From positions 1 to 64,000 of the IMG/VR virus record IMGVR_UViG_3300044972_000310: a stretch of 64,000 nt of DNA. One strand, 5' to 3'. The notes beneath the pieces are model-generated. The model saw only the letters and a program-made list of their open reading frames with translations, did not search any database and was not told the origin of the DNA. Numbering within the stretch: the stretch's first letter is position 1; the number at the start of each line of letters is the position of its first letter. The translations under genes and the position numbers were made by a program. Origin of the DNA: a virus. This document shows, one piece after another, positions 49,734-57,800 of this stretch.

Positions 49734-49892
49734 ATGTTTAACGCTATAGGCTCAATAATGTTAGCAGGCATGCTAGCCCAAGAGCCAAGGTGTGTAAAAT
49801 GGACCTGGACGGGCGATGTCTACAATCGCAAGGTTGTATGCTTAGAATGGACTAAACCTCCGCCTAAGGATAAGGATCCTAAGAAAACATGA
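49734..49892 (+). CDS. Small secreted or membrane protein with paired Cys-Trp motif
   Basis: 52 residues, too short for most gene finders. N-terminal hydrophobic signal-like segment MFNAIGSIMLAGMLA, then CVKWTWTGDVYNRKVVCLEW with two Cys, and a basic, Pro-rich end. Starts 1 nt after the curlin gene and its stop overlaps the next ATG (ATGA). Likely part of the curli transcript. Confidence 0.6.
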   Translation: MFNAIGSIMLAGMLAQEPRCVKWTWTGDVYNRKVVCLEWTKPPPKDKDPKKT

Positions 49893-50371
49893 TTGATCCT
49901 ATCACACTTGGTATTGCTTTCACAGCCGCACAGCAGTCAGTAGGCTATATTAAAAAGGCCATTGCCCTGGGCAAAGATGTCAACAGTCTTTACGGACAGT
50001 TTGCCAAGTTCTTTGAAAACAGCGATAAAATTCACTCTGCCAGCGTAGAGGCACAAAACAGTAAAAAAATTCTCACCGACGGTCAGATTAGAGCCATGTC
50101 TATACAGATTGCCATGCAGAGCAAGGCTCTACGTGATGCTGAAAAAGAACTAAAAGAGATGTTGATATGGTCAGGTAATAAAGACGTCTGGGACGAGATG
50201 ATGGCCGAGCGTGTGCGTATGTATAAAGAACGTGCTAAATTAGAAGCAGACATAAAAAATGCTAGGATTCAAGCACAGTCTGACATGATAGACAGAGTAC
50301 TTATAGGTACAAGTTTTATGGCAATAGCGGTCCCTACGGTGATGTTTACTTTTGCTATGATAGTTAGATAG
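49889..50371 (+). CDS. Coiled-coil protein with C-terminal membrane helix
   Basis: 160 residues. N-terminal LGIAFTAAQQSVGYIKKAIALG, then a long charged coiled coil, and a transmembrane helix at about 137-158. Widespread type in marine T4-like phages. ATGA-coupled to the preceding small protein and 7 nt before the cyclase gene. Role unknown. Confidence 0.55.
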   Translation: MIDPITLGIAFTAAQQSVGYIKKAIALGKDVNSLYGQFAKFFENSDKIHSASVEAQNSKKILTDGQIRAMSIQIAMQSKALRDAEKELKEMLIWSGNKDVWDEMMAERVRMYKERAKLEADIKNARIQAQSDMIDRVLIGTSFMAIAVPTVMFTFAMIVR

Positions 50372-50378
50372 TAAATAT

Positions 50379-52442
50379 ATGATGAAGAAAATACTATTAT
50401 CCCCTTGGACAGCACTGGCTACACTAGCCCTGGTGTTATTAGTCCGTCTTGTAGATCCTGCGTTTGTAGAACGAGTAAGACTTACTTATTTTGATCAACT
50501 AATCACAAGCCAGCAGGCCAAAGATGTTCCTGTTTACACGGTCAACATTGACGAAGCAACATTAGACAAGTTAGGACAGTTTCCGTTCCCTAGAGACATG
50601 TATGCTGATATCATCAAAGACTTATACAAGCGTGACGCTGGACTGGTTGTATTCAATGTGCTTATGCCAGAGAAGGATCGTTTTGGTAAAGATGCGGTGT
50701 TAGGTGAAACTCTTAAAAAGTATCCTGTAGTGTTGCCTGCAATAGGCAGTGAGAAACAAAAGAATACTAATCATGGAACTCCTGCACAGGTAGTAGGTGC
50801 TGATCCTGCTGGAATGGTAGTTGAGTATCCGGGATTGATCAATAACGTTGAGCCACAAGAAAGCCTTGCCGCTGGTGTTGGCATTGTCAATACATTTCCA
50901 GAGATAGATGGTGTTGTTCGTCGTATGCCAATGGTCATACTAAGTCAAGAACAACTACATCCTGCACTAGCTCTAGAGACTTTACGTGTCGCGGCCAAGG
51001 ATCCCAAGTTCCAAGTTAAAATAGGAGACATGGGCGTGGAGGCGGTGCGTGTTCCTAAGTTTGGTAAAGTACCAACGGACAACGAAGGTCGTGTTTGGAT
51101 CGATTGGTCGGCCACTCCGAGAGAATACAGCTACATGAAGTTGCCAGAATCATTCGACGGTGGCATTGTTATTGTTGGACTAAGTGCTGCGGGACTGGCT
51201 AATCCAGTTAGTACTGCTAAAGGTGAAGTATGGCCACAATATCTACAAGGTGCGGTTATTGGCACTATGATAACACAGAGTAATATACAGCGTCCAGGTT
51301 GGGCTGATCAAGCTGAAATCATTGCCTTGCTGGCCGCAGGCTTGTTGATGCTATTTTTATCAAGGTGGACCTATGCTTTTATTCCTGTTGTTGTCTTTCT
51401 CGGTGGCAGTCACTTTGCTATATCTTATCTATATGAAAACTCCAGAATCCTATTGGACGCCACTTGGTTTGTTGTTGGCTGTAGCTTGGTATACATTCAC
51501 GCTTATAGTGTCAAATTTCTAAGCGAATACTTACAGAAGTCACAGATTAAGAAACAGTTCGGATCATATGTAAACCCTATTATTGTAGAACGACTACAAA
51601 AGGATCCTAGCTTTATTAAACTGGGCGGTGAGAAGAAAGAACTTACTGTCATGATGAGTGACATGCGTAACTTTACTGGTTTGGGAGAAACATATGGAGA
51701 TGATGTTGTGGCATTTACGCATACAATGAATCGTTACATGACTGCCATTGCAGAACCTATACTACGCAACAATGGATGTTTGATCAAGTTCATTGGTGAT
51801 GCGTCATTACACGTTCACGGTGCTCCTATTCAAGAGGCGCAAGATCCTGATCACATACTAGCAGGTGTACGTACAGGATTAGAAATGTTACACGCTGTTG
51901 AACTGTTTAACATTGAACTAGAGAAAGAGGGCAAGCCAAAAGTAGGATGCGGAATAGGTATCAACACAGGTCCTACCTTGATTGGTAACATCGGAAGTAA
52001 GGATCGATTTGCCTATGACGTATTAGGTGATTCAGTTAGTCTAACAGCTCGTCTAGAAGGACAGACAAAGAACTATGGTGTGCTGATTATCATTAGTGAA
52101 GCTACACAGAGTAGAGTAGGAAATGCTTACTTTACATTGCCTTTAGATTGTATTGCGGTCAAGGGTAAGAACATAGGTGTCAATATCTTTACTGTGTTCT
52201 ACAATCCAGATGAGAATGTAGCAGCAGAATGGCATAGTGCTAGAGAGCATCATGAACTAATGCTCGAATACTATCGTGAACAAAATTGGGACAAGGCTAT
52301 TGAACTTTGTCAAGAACTCGTTGGTGAGTTCTATGGTAATATGGATCACTACTATGAGATATGGATTGAACGTATTGCCGAAATGCGTAGTAGAAATTTA
52401 GCCGCAGACTGGGATGGTACTTACAGAGCTACAAGCAAGTAA
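50379..52442 (+). CDS. CHASE2-domain class III adenylate/guanylate cyclase
   Basis: 687 residues. Signal-anchor helix about 12-28, extracytoplasmic CHASE2 sensor about 35-300 (FDQLITSQQAKDVPVYTVNI, QFPFPRDMYADIIKDL), three helices at 312-378, and a catalytic domain about 415-590. Metal Asp are D428 and D474 (KFIGDASL), the substrate-specifying Lys/Asp are K470 and D547, and the transition-state Arg is R558. The usual Asn is Ser554 (DSVSLTAR). Predicted ATP cyclase responding to an envelope signal. No promoter of its own; it closes the curli-type cluster, and a terminator follows. Confidence 0.85.
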   Translation: MMKKILLSPWTALATLALVLLVRLVDPAFVERVRLTYFDQLITSQQAKDVPVYTVNIDEATLDKLGQFPFPRDMYADIIKDLYKRDAGLVVFNVLMPEKDRFGKDAVLGETLKKYPVVLPAIGSEKQKNTNHGTPAQVVGADPAGMVVEYPGLINNVEPQESLAAGVGIVNTFPEIDGVVRRMPMVILSQEQLHPALALETLRVAAKDPKFQVKIGDMGVEAVRVPKFGKVPTDNEGRVWIDWSATPREYSYMKLPESFDGGIVIVGLSAAGLANPVSTAKGEVWPQYLQGAVIGTMITQSNIQRPGWADQAEIIALLAAGLLMLFLSRWTYAFIPVVVFLGGSHFAISYLYENSRILLDATWFVVGCSLVYIHAYSVKFLSEYLQKSQIKKQFGSYVNPIIVERLQKDPSFIKLGGEKKELTVMMSDMRNFTGLGETYGDDVVAFTHTMNRYMTAIAEPILRNNGCLIKFIGDASLHVHGAPIQEAQDPDHILAGVRTGLEMLHAVELFNIELEKEGKPKVGCGIGINTGPTLIGNIGSKDRFAYDVLGDSVSLTARLEGQTKNYGVLIIISEATQSRVGNAYFTLPLDCIAVKGKNIGVNIFTVFYNPDENVAAEWHSAREHHELMLEYYREQNWDKAIELCQELVGEFYGNMDHYYEIWIERIAEMRSRNLAADWDGTYRATSK

Positions 52443-52445
52443 ACA

Positions 52446-52469
52446 AAAAGGACCCTAGGGTCCTTTTTT
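52446..52469. terminator. Bidirectional terminator
   Basis: AAAAAGGACCC-TA-GGGTCCTTTTT between the cyclase (+) and the minus-strand gene at 52468. Confidence 0.85.
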
Positions 52470-52815
52470 AATCATCTCCGGCAGCGCCTTTAATTTCTTC
52501 TTTAGTAGCTCGACGTTTACCAATAGGCGGTTCATCTGCTGTTTTATTAATCTCAGCTTCAGCTTTTACACGCTCACGTTCAATGGTCTTGCCACGCAGT
52601 TCCATGACAGTTTCAACTTTTTGATTCAACCTGATAAGATCGTTATCAAGCATACGAATACGATCAATAAGAGCGATAAGAGTTCCATTAGCTGCTCCAA
52701 TAACAGGTTTAATTTCTGTGGTAACCCATGTCCACACGTAATATATGAAGTATCCCATGCCACCGGCTGCTATAACCGGGAAACCATAGCGATTGACCAT
52801 TTCTGCCAAATCCAT
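52468..52815 (-). CDS. Membrane protein with coiled coil, paralog 1
   Basis: 115 residues. N-terminal MVNRYGFPVIAAGGMGYFIYYV (membrane helix) followed by charged coiled coil IDRIRMLDNDLIRLNQKV and a Lys/Glu-rich tail. It shares the (Y/L)GFP-[VI]-AA membrane segment with the gene at 52994-53269. Start overlaps the upstream stop (TAATG), so the three genes form one operon. Role unknown. Confidence 0.55.
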   Translation of the reverse strand: MDLAEMVNRYGFPVIAAGGMGYFIYYVWTWVTTEIKPVIGAANGTLIALIDRIRMLDNDLIRLNQKVETVMELRGKTIERERVKAEAEINKTADEPPIGKRRATKEEIKGAAGDD

Positions 52816-52994
52816 TATTTGTATCCTCTAAAAAATTTAACTACAGGATCAACTTTAACTAATTCTACTCGTCCGTTGATATTCTTAACTTCAAACAGAT
52901 CCCCTGCTCGCCACTCTAATTTATCAATATTAAGTTCTCGATCTAGAACTATTCTATCTTTGTGCAAGTCCCAATCATAATCAGCGTATTTCAT
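52815..52994 (-). CDS. Small acidic/basic protein between the paralogs
   Basis: 59 residues from the ATG at 52994, below most gene-finder limits. MKYADYDWDLHKDRIVLDRE, then WRAGDLFEVKNINGRVELVK. TAATG overlaps on both sides show translational coupling with the two paralogs. No family recognised; the strand pattern could be a small OB-like or SH3-like barrel. Confidence 0.6.
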   Translation of the reverse strand: MKYADYDWDLHKDRIVLDRELNIDKLEWRAGDLFEVKNINGRVELVKVDPVVKFFRGYK

Positions 52995-53269
52995 TAGTCT
53001 TTCCTTTGATCTGCTTGTTCAGCGCGACTAATACGATCGTAGTCGGGCTGTAGGCCTAACGCATGACTAACTTTAACATCAATACGCTGTAGTTGATTAG
53101 TCATAGTATCAACACGGGCATCTAAGCCTTTAATAATACCACCCATACCATTTACTGAGCTAGTAACACCTGCAAGAATAAATTTCAGTGTTAGAAACAC
53201 AAAGTAGCCTGCGGCAAATGCTGCGGCAATTGGAAATCCAAGTTCTGCTACTAATTTAAAAAAATCCAT
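52994..53269 (-). CDS. Membrane protein with coiled coil, paralog 2
   Basis: 91 residues. N-terminal LVAELGFPIAAAFAAGYFVF helix, then KGLDARVDTMTNQLQRIDVK. Related to the gene at 52468. AGGAG ribosome site 7 nt before the ATG and a minus-strand GTAAATAT-type box just upstream. Confidence 0.55.
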   Translation of the reverse strand: MDFFKLVAELGFPIAAAFAAGYFVFLTLKFILAGVTSSVNGMGGIIKGLDARVDTMTNQLQRIDVKVSHALGLQPDYDRISRAEQADQRKD

Positions 53270-53303
53270 GTAATCGCTCCTACAAATATATTTACCAAAA
53301 TGC

Positions 53304-53332
53304 TTGCGTATAAATACTAGTGACTGTATAAT
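53304..53332 (+). promoter_or_regulatory. Sigma70 promoter TTGCGT-17-TATAAT for tmRNA, with TATAAATA
   Basis: -35 TTGCGT 53304-53309, 17-bp spacer, -10 TATAAT 53327-53332. An exact late box TATAAATA lies at 53309-53316. Transcript start is expected near 53339, just before the acceptor piece. Confidence 0.7.
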
Positions 53333-53342
53333 AACAGTTATT

Positions 53343-53404
53343 GTTGTAATCCCTTCAAAGTGAAGGCATTCTGGACGCGGGTTCGACTCCCGCCAGGTCC
53401 ACCA
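53343..53404 (+). ncRNA. ssrA: Permuted tmRNA, acceptor piece (3' half of tRNA-like domain)
   Basis: Contains a small hairpin CCTTCA-AAG-TGAAGG (53352-53366), the T arm GCGGG-TTCGACT-CCCGC, the acceptor strand CAGGTCC (53394-53400), discriminator A and CCA (53402-53404). CCA is encoded. The acceptor strand pairs with GGGCCTG at 53506-53512, including a G3-U70 pair, the alanyl-tRNA synthetase identity element. Because the 3' half comes first, the gene is circularly permuted. Confidence 0.85.
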
Positions 53405-53505
53405 AAAGGATATTTATGAAGTACACCGCATTGTGCCCAAGTTGTTTTATTAGATTTAGTTGGGTAATGAGGAAAGGCTTAACAAAACATAAGTGTTTTT
53501 CTGAT
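53405..53505 (+). other. Intervening segment of permuted tmRNA
   Basis: About 101 nt between the two tmRNA pieces, expected to be removed from the precursor. It also holds most of a possible small ORF (53416-53532). Confidence 0.65.
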
Positions 53506-53532
53506 GGGCCTGCCATGGTTTCGACAGGGTGA
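53416..53532 (+). CDS. Possible 38-residue zinc-finger-like ORF inside tmRNA precursor
   Basis: ATG at 53416 with AAAGGA 6 nt upstream. Product carries C7-x2-C10 (LCPSC) and later H-x-C (TKHKC), a pattern that could bind zinc, and runs into the 5' end of the tmRNA coding piece, stopping at 53532. Could be coincidence. If translated it would compete with tmRNA maturation. Confidence 0.25.
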   Translation: MKYTALCPSCFIRFSWVMRKGLTKHKCFSDGPAMVSTG

Positions 53533-53707
53533 GATAATAGAGACGGCAACACGGTAGGCGATGACCGTAAATCAAGCAAATAAAGTAAATGCAACAGCAA
53601 ATACATTCGAGTATTTCCAAGTTGACTTCGACGTTACAGCAATGAACGACGAGCAATTTGCAATCGCAGCCTAAGAAACTGCAACTCCGGGGTAGGACTT
53701 ACCTTGT
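53506..53707 (+). ncRNA. ssrA: Permuted tmRNA, coding piece with tag ORF
   Basis: Starts GGGCCTG at 53506 (acceptor strand), then CCATGGTTTCGACAGG (D-loop-like region). The tag frame ends TAA at 53672-53674 with ...MNDEQFAIAA. The H5 stem GCAG/CTGC encloses the stop, as in E. coli. The resume codon may be GCA 53591, which gives a 27-residue tag, or a later GCA nearer the conserved NDE-type end. Right boundary is approximate; a hairpin GGTA-GGACT-TACC lies near the end. Confidence 0.8.
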
Positions 53708-53718
53708 AAAATAAACAA

Positions 53719-53745
53719 CCATAGGACCTTCGGGTCCTATCTTTT
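53719..53745 (+). terminator. Terminator after tmRNA
   Basis: ATAGGACC-TTCG-GGTCCTAT followed by CTTTTT. Confidence 0.85.
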
Positions 53746-53773
53746 TGGCTATATTTCCAATATTTCGCATCGA

Positions 53774-53795
53774 ACATGTGCGTACACGCACATGT
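53774..53795. promoter_or_regulatory. 22-bp palindrome, operator-like
   Basis: ACATGTGCGT, AC, ACGCACATGT: two perfect 10-bp arms with a 2-nt centre, 19 bp upstream of TATAAT (53814-53819) before the gene at 53868. No -35 is visible at 17 bp, so activation or repression through the palindrome is plausible. Confidence 0.5.
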
Positions 53796-53867
53796 TTTGC
53801 CGGCAAATTCGTGTATAATTGATAGATAGACGAACTAATTAGTTTATATGTTATTAAAAGGAAAAAT

Positions 53868-54767
53868 ATGACAACTACAATTACAATTAAAGACAAAGCA
53901 GTAAACACAACTTACCAAAATGTCACAGGCTTAACAGGCGGAACTGGAACAGGCGCTACTTTTGATGTTACTAAAACAGACGGAGTATACTCTGTAGTTC
54001 TTGACAGCGTAGCCGCTAGTGCTGGCTCTGGCTATGTTGCAGGTGATACAATCACTCTTGCTGGTACAGCATTAGGTGGCACTGTAGCCAACAACCTAAT
54101 TGTTACTGTAGCCACAGTTGGTACATCTGGCAAAGTTGCTACCTTTGGTGTAGTAGGTACTGGTCGTGCAGGAGATGGCACTGTTGACATTACCGTTGAC
54201 GTTACAGGTACTACTGGCGTTGACACTTACGCCATGGGAGGTAAGAGCACAGAGTTCACAGTTACTAAAACTGCTGACAATGTAAAGTTAGCCAGCACAC
54301 TAGTTAGTAACATGGAATTTAATCTTGCCAATCACGAGCGTGTTGTGTTCACAGACAAGGCCGTTGCCTATGATGCCACAGGTCGTGCAGGGGACGTATA
54401 TGCATTGTTAGCGGCTGCACTTGGTACAGCAGATGTTACTAAGGCTTATACAGGTGTTGGAATTCGACTTGCTGATTCAGGTTGGACTAACAAGGAATTA
54501 GCCACAGCATTGTTAGCCACTGATGTTTACAAAACAGATGCAGGTGGTGTTAGCAATGAAACATTCATCAAGCACGTTTACAAAAATGTGTTTGGTACTG
54601 ATGCAACATTAACACAGGTTACCGATTACACAGCATGGATGACTAACAGCAAGTTGTCACAGGCTGATGTATTGGTTGCCGCTAGCGAATTAGCCGCGTT
54701 TGAAACAACTATTGGTTTAGTGGGTTTAGCAACAACTGGTATTGAATATACTCCAGTCGTTGGATAA
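53868..54767 (+). CDS. DUF4214-domain structural/adhesin protein
   Basis: 299 residues. N-terminal beta repeats (GGTGTGATFDVTKTDGVY, then GSGYVAGDTITLAGTALGGT) are shared in style with the 2254-residue protein. The C-terminal 100 residues are a DUF4214-type helical domain (GWTNKELATALLATDVY, FIKHVYKNVFGTDATLTQ). DUF4214 domains occur in S-layer and adhesin proteins. Own weak promoter with palindrome; terminator after. Confidence 0.7.
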   Translation: MTTTITIKDKAVNTTYQNVTGLTGGTGTGATFDVTKTDGVYSVVLDSVAASAGSGYVAGDTITLAGTALGGTVANNLIVTVATVGTSGKVATFGVVGTGRAGDGTVDITVDVTGTTGVDTYAMGGKSTEFTVTKTADNVKLASTLVSNMEFNLANHERVVFTDKAVAYDATGRAGDVYALLAAALGTADVTKAYTGVGIRLADSGWTNKELATALLATDVYKTDAGGVSNETFIKHVYKNVFGTDATLTQVTDYTAWMTNSKLSQADVLVAASELAAFETTIGLVGLATTGIEYTPVVG

Positions 54768-54781
54768 TTAATTTACGTCAC

Positions 54782-54811
54782 AAAAAAGGGCTCCGAGAGC
54801 CCTTTTCTTTT
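54782..54811. terminator. Bidirectional terminator
   Basis: AAAAAAGGGCTC-CGA-GAGCCCTTTTCTTTT between the convergent 53868 and 54810 genes. Confidence 0.85.
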
Positions 54812-57800
54812 ATGCCTGCGCTTCGCCCCAACGTAGAATAACGTTAGCAGGAGTTGCTGCCCCAGCAACCTTATACACATTAATAGCTAGTACATCGGGA
54901 CCATTTGGAAATGTGCCTCGACCACCGATAGCTGTACTTGTTAGTTCTTTTAGTGTTTCTAATGATAGTGAATCAGTGCCGCCAGGATTAGATACAAAGG
55001 AGAACACTTGCTCTCCGGGCAATGCATACTGCGCACCAAACTGGAACGTTAGTGTAGCAGATGCTGATATTGCTGAATTTGAAGCCTGTGTAAATGATAC
55101 ACGATATACTGTAGTAGCGCCAAATGTTCGAGTAGTAATAGCATTAACACTAGTACCAGCTGGAAACTGTGTTTGACTACTAGCTACTCGAGTTCCAATA
55201 ATAGCTCCTGATGCTAGCCAAGTAGAACCTGTAAAGAACAAATAGCTCAATGATGTGTACGTTGATCCACTACCTGCAGCAGTAGTAAGTACTGATTGAT
55301 CATTACTGACACCGCTTGTACTAGTAGAATTTGCAGCGGCAGACATTACAATTCTAGTATATGGAACGCTAGATAGTGTTAAGTATGATGGAGTAATACT
55401 GAGAATAGTTTGACCACTAGTTAAGAATGTTGCTAAACTCAGTACGTCACCTACTGCAATATTAGTTCTATCAGTGGCATCATTTCTAATTAAGAAGTCT
55501 GTCCTAGCAGTACTTAATGCTGATCCATATCTAGCAGTGGCTGCTGATGTTACTGTAACTGTCACGTTATTTCCAGTTCCTGCTACACTAGTAGCAGTAC
55601 CAAAATTACTCATAATTACTCTTGCGTAAACAACCCCAGCAATAGTAGTAAAGTTACTGGTAAAGCTAGATATTGTTTGACCGCTAATTAAGAACGTTGT
55701 AGCAGACAGCACGTCCGACGTTGCCGCAGAAGTTGCCCCGTATTGAGTTTGTGTAATTAAGAAGTCTGTTCTAGCAGTGCTTACAGCAGTATTGTACGTA
55801 GCAGCTACTGAGCTAGCAAATGATATGTTGTTAACAGCAGTATTAGAATTACTAGTAAAATTTGCTGTTCCTGTCATAACTATTCTAGCATACGTAGTTG
55901 CGCCTATTGTGATAAAATTTTGTGTAATACTAGATACTCGTTGACCGCTGGTAACAAAAGTAGTAACACTAATTACATCGTTTACTGCAAGAGGTGTTGT
56001 AAATGCTGCAAGAGTTGCCTGCGGAATTAAAAAGTCAGTTCTCGCAGTGCTGAATGCAAATTGATAAGTAGCATTTTGTGCGCTCGACAGCGCTGGAGCA
56101 TTGGCAAGTCGACTAACTGCGCTAAATGACACGGCAGTAAGTGTTGTTGTTGCCGGCGCAAAACTTTTTGCAAGCAATGTAGTAGTAAATGAACCTTGCA
56201 CAGTGGCAGTTGACGTGCTGACATTGCCTCCCCAAGTTACAGAACCACCAGATGCAACCTGTGCAAAGCTAGGCTGTCCGCCTGCTGCTGATGAATTTAA
56301 ACTGTTCCACGAGATTTTAGTCGGATCAGTTGGATAATTAATTGGGTTTAACACACCTTCAACAACGATCGCACCGTTATTATTTGGTGTTGCACCGGCC
56401 CATGTTAGATTAACACCAAACGTTCCGCTAGCACCTGTGCCACTTGTAAACGTTGGTGCTGTTGAGCTGAATGTTCCTGTACTAGTTGCTTGGTACCAAT
56501 TTTTAATTCCGTTTGATACATTGCTATAATATAGCCCTGAAGTGGCTGTACCGCCGCTCGACCAAGTATTACCAACAAATGGATCTGCAGAATCAACTGG
56601 GTCACTAGTCACCGCAATTGAGCTCAATAATAATTGCGCACGATTTAATAGTTCGCGCTCGCCAAGATCTCCTGTTTGGGCATTACTTACGCTAGGAGCC
56701 AAACGAATCAAGAACGCAGTATTTTTATCCACACTGGCCGAAATACCAGTGGCTGCATAGTTAAAGATGTATCCACGATCTGAATCAAACTGTCCGTCAA
56801 TCATAAATGCACTACCCCAATGGCTGATAATCGGAGTAATTGTATTTGATATTAAAACAACACCTGATCCAGCTGAATGGCTGGCTGCAACCCCTCCGGA
56901 GAATGTCCTTTGAGCACCTGCCACAAATTGTGTTAAATTAGCTCCACGAGTACAACCCGTCAGCGCAGACCCAGTATTACCAGTGTATCGAATCATTTCA
57001 GCGTCAACTATAACTGTGCCAGCTGTTGGAAAATAATATGAATCCTGTAATGGTATTGTGGTCTGTGAGCTAGTCATTGAAGACACTAAAACGTCTTTTG
57101 CACCCTCGTTGACTACTTCGTAACGAACAGGTTGATTACCAGTACGCATATACGCTTCTGTGTTTACATTACTGTTACGGAAACGGTGTGCAAACACATA
57201 GTTACCATCTGCGCCACGTAGCATAAAATCAATAAAGCCAGCACCGTACCAAGTATGCTGGATACCAATCATCTGCATTTTACCAATGTCAATATTATAT
57301 CCACTAGGACCAGATCCGTTGCACGGATCTAAATTCCAATCTGCTTGCGGAACAATTAGGTCAACAGTCTTACAAATTTTAACGTTAGATACATCTGCTA
57401 CACCACGGAAATCAGGAGCAACAGTTAAGCTAGTGTCACTGATAATCTGTGTAATAATATGGCTCATTCCTCTAATAACAACTCTATCTCCAGCTGTTAA
57501 TTGTTGGCTAAATCGAGTATTAGTTCCAGTAACTAGATTAGAGTTTGCGGCAACGGATATAACTCCTGCAACCTGAAATGTACTTGACCTACGTACAACA
57601 GCTAATGTACGTCCATCATATTGATAGAACATACCGTTTTGATCATCAAAAATACCTGCACGTACAGTAGAGCCGTGCCATTGTCTCACTGTCATTATAC
57701 ACGGGCTATTTAATGTAGGGGTTGTACTCCCTAGTGTTTGGTAAGCAATAACTGAAAATTGACGTTCCGTAATAACATCACTAACAGTATATACTCCATT

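Noticed and set aside
53355-53606. Minus-strand open frames over the tmRNA
   Set aside because: They are antisense to the tmRNA, lack ribosome sites and have no recognisable protein features.
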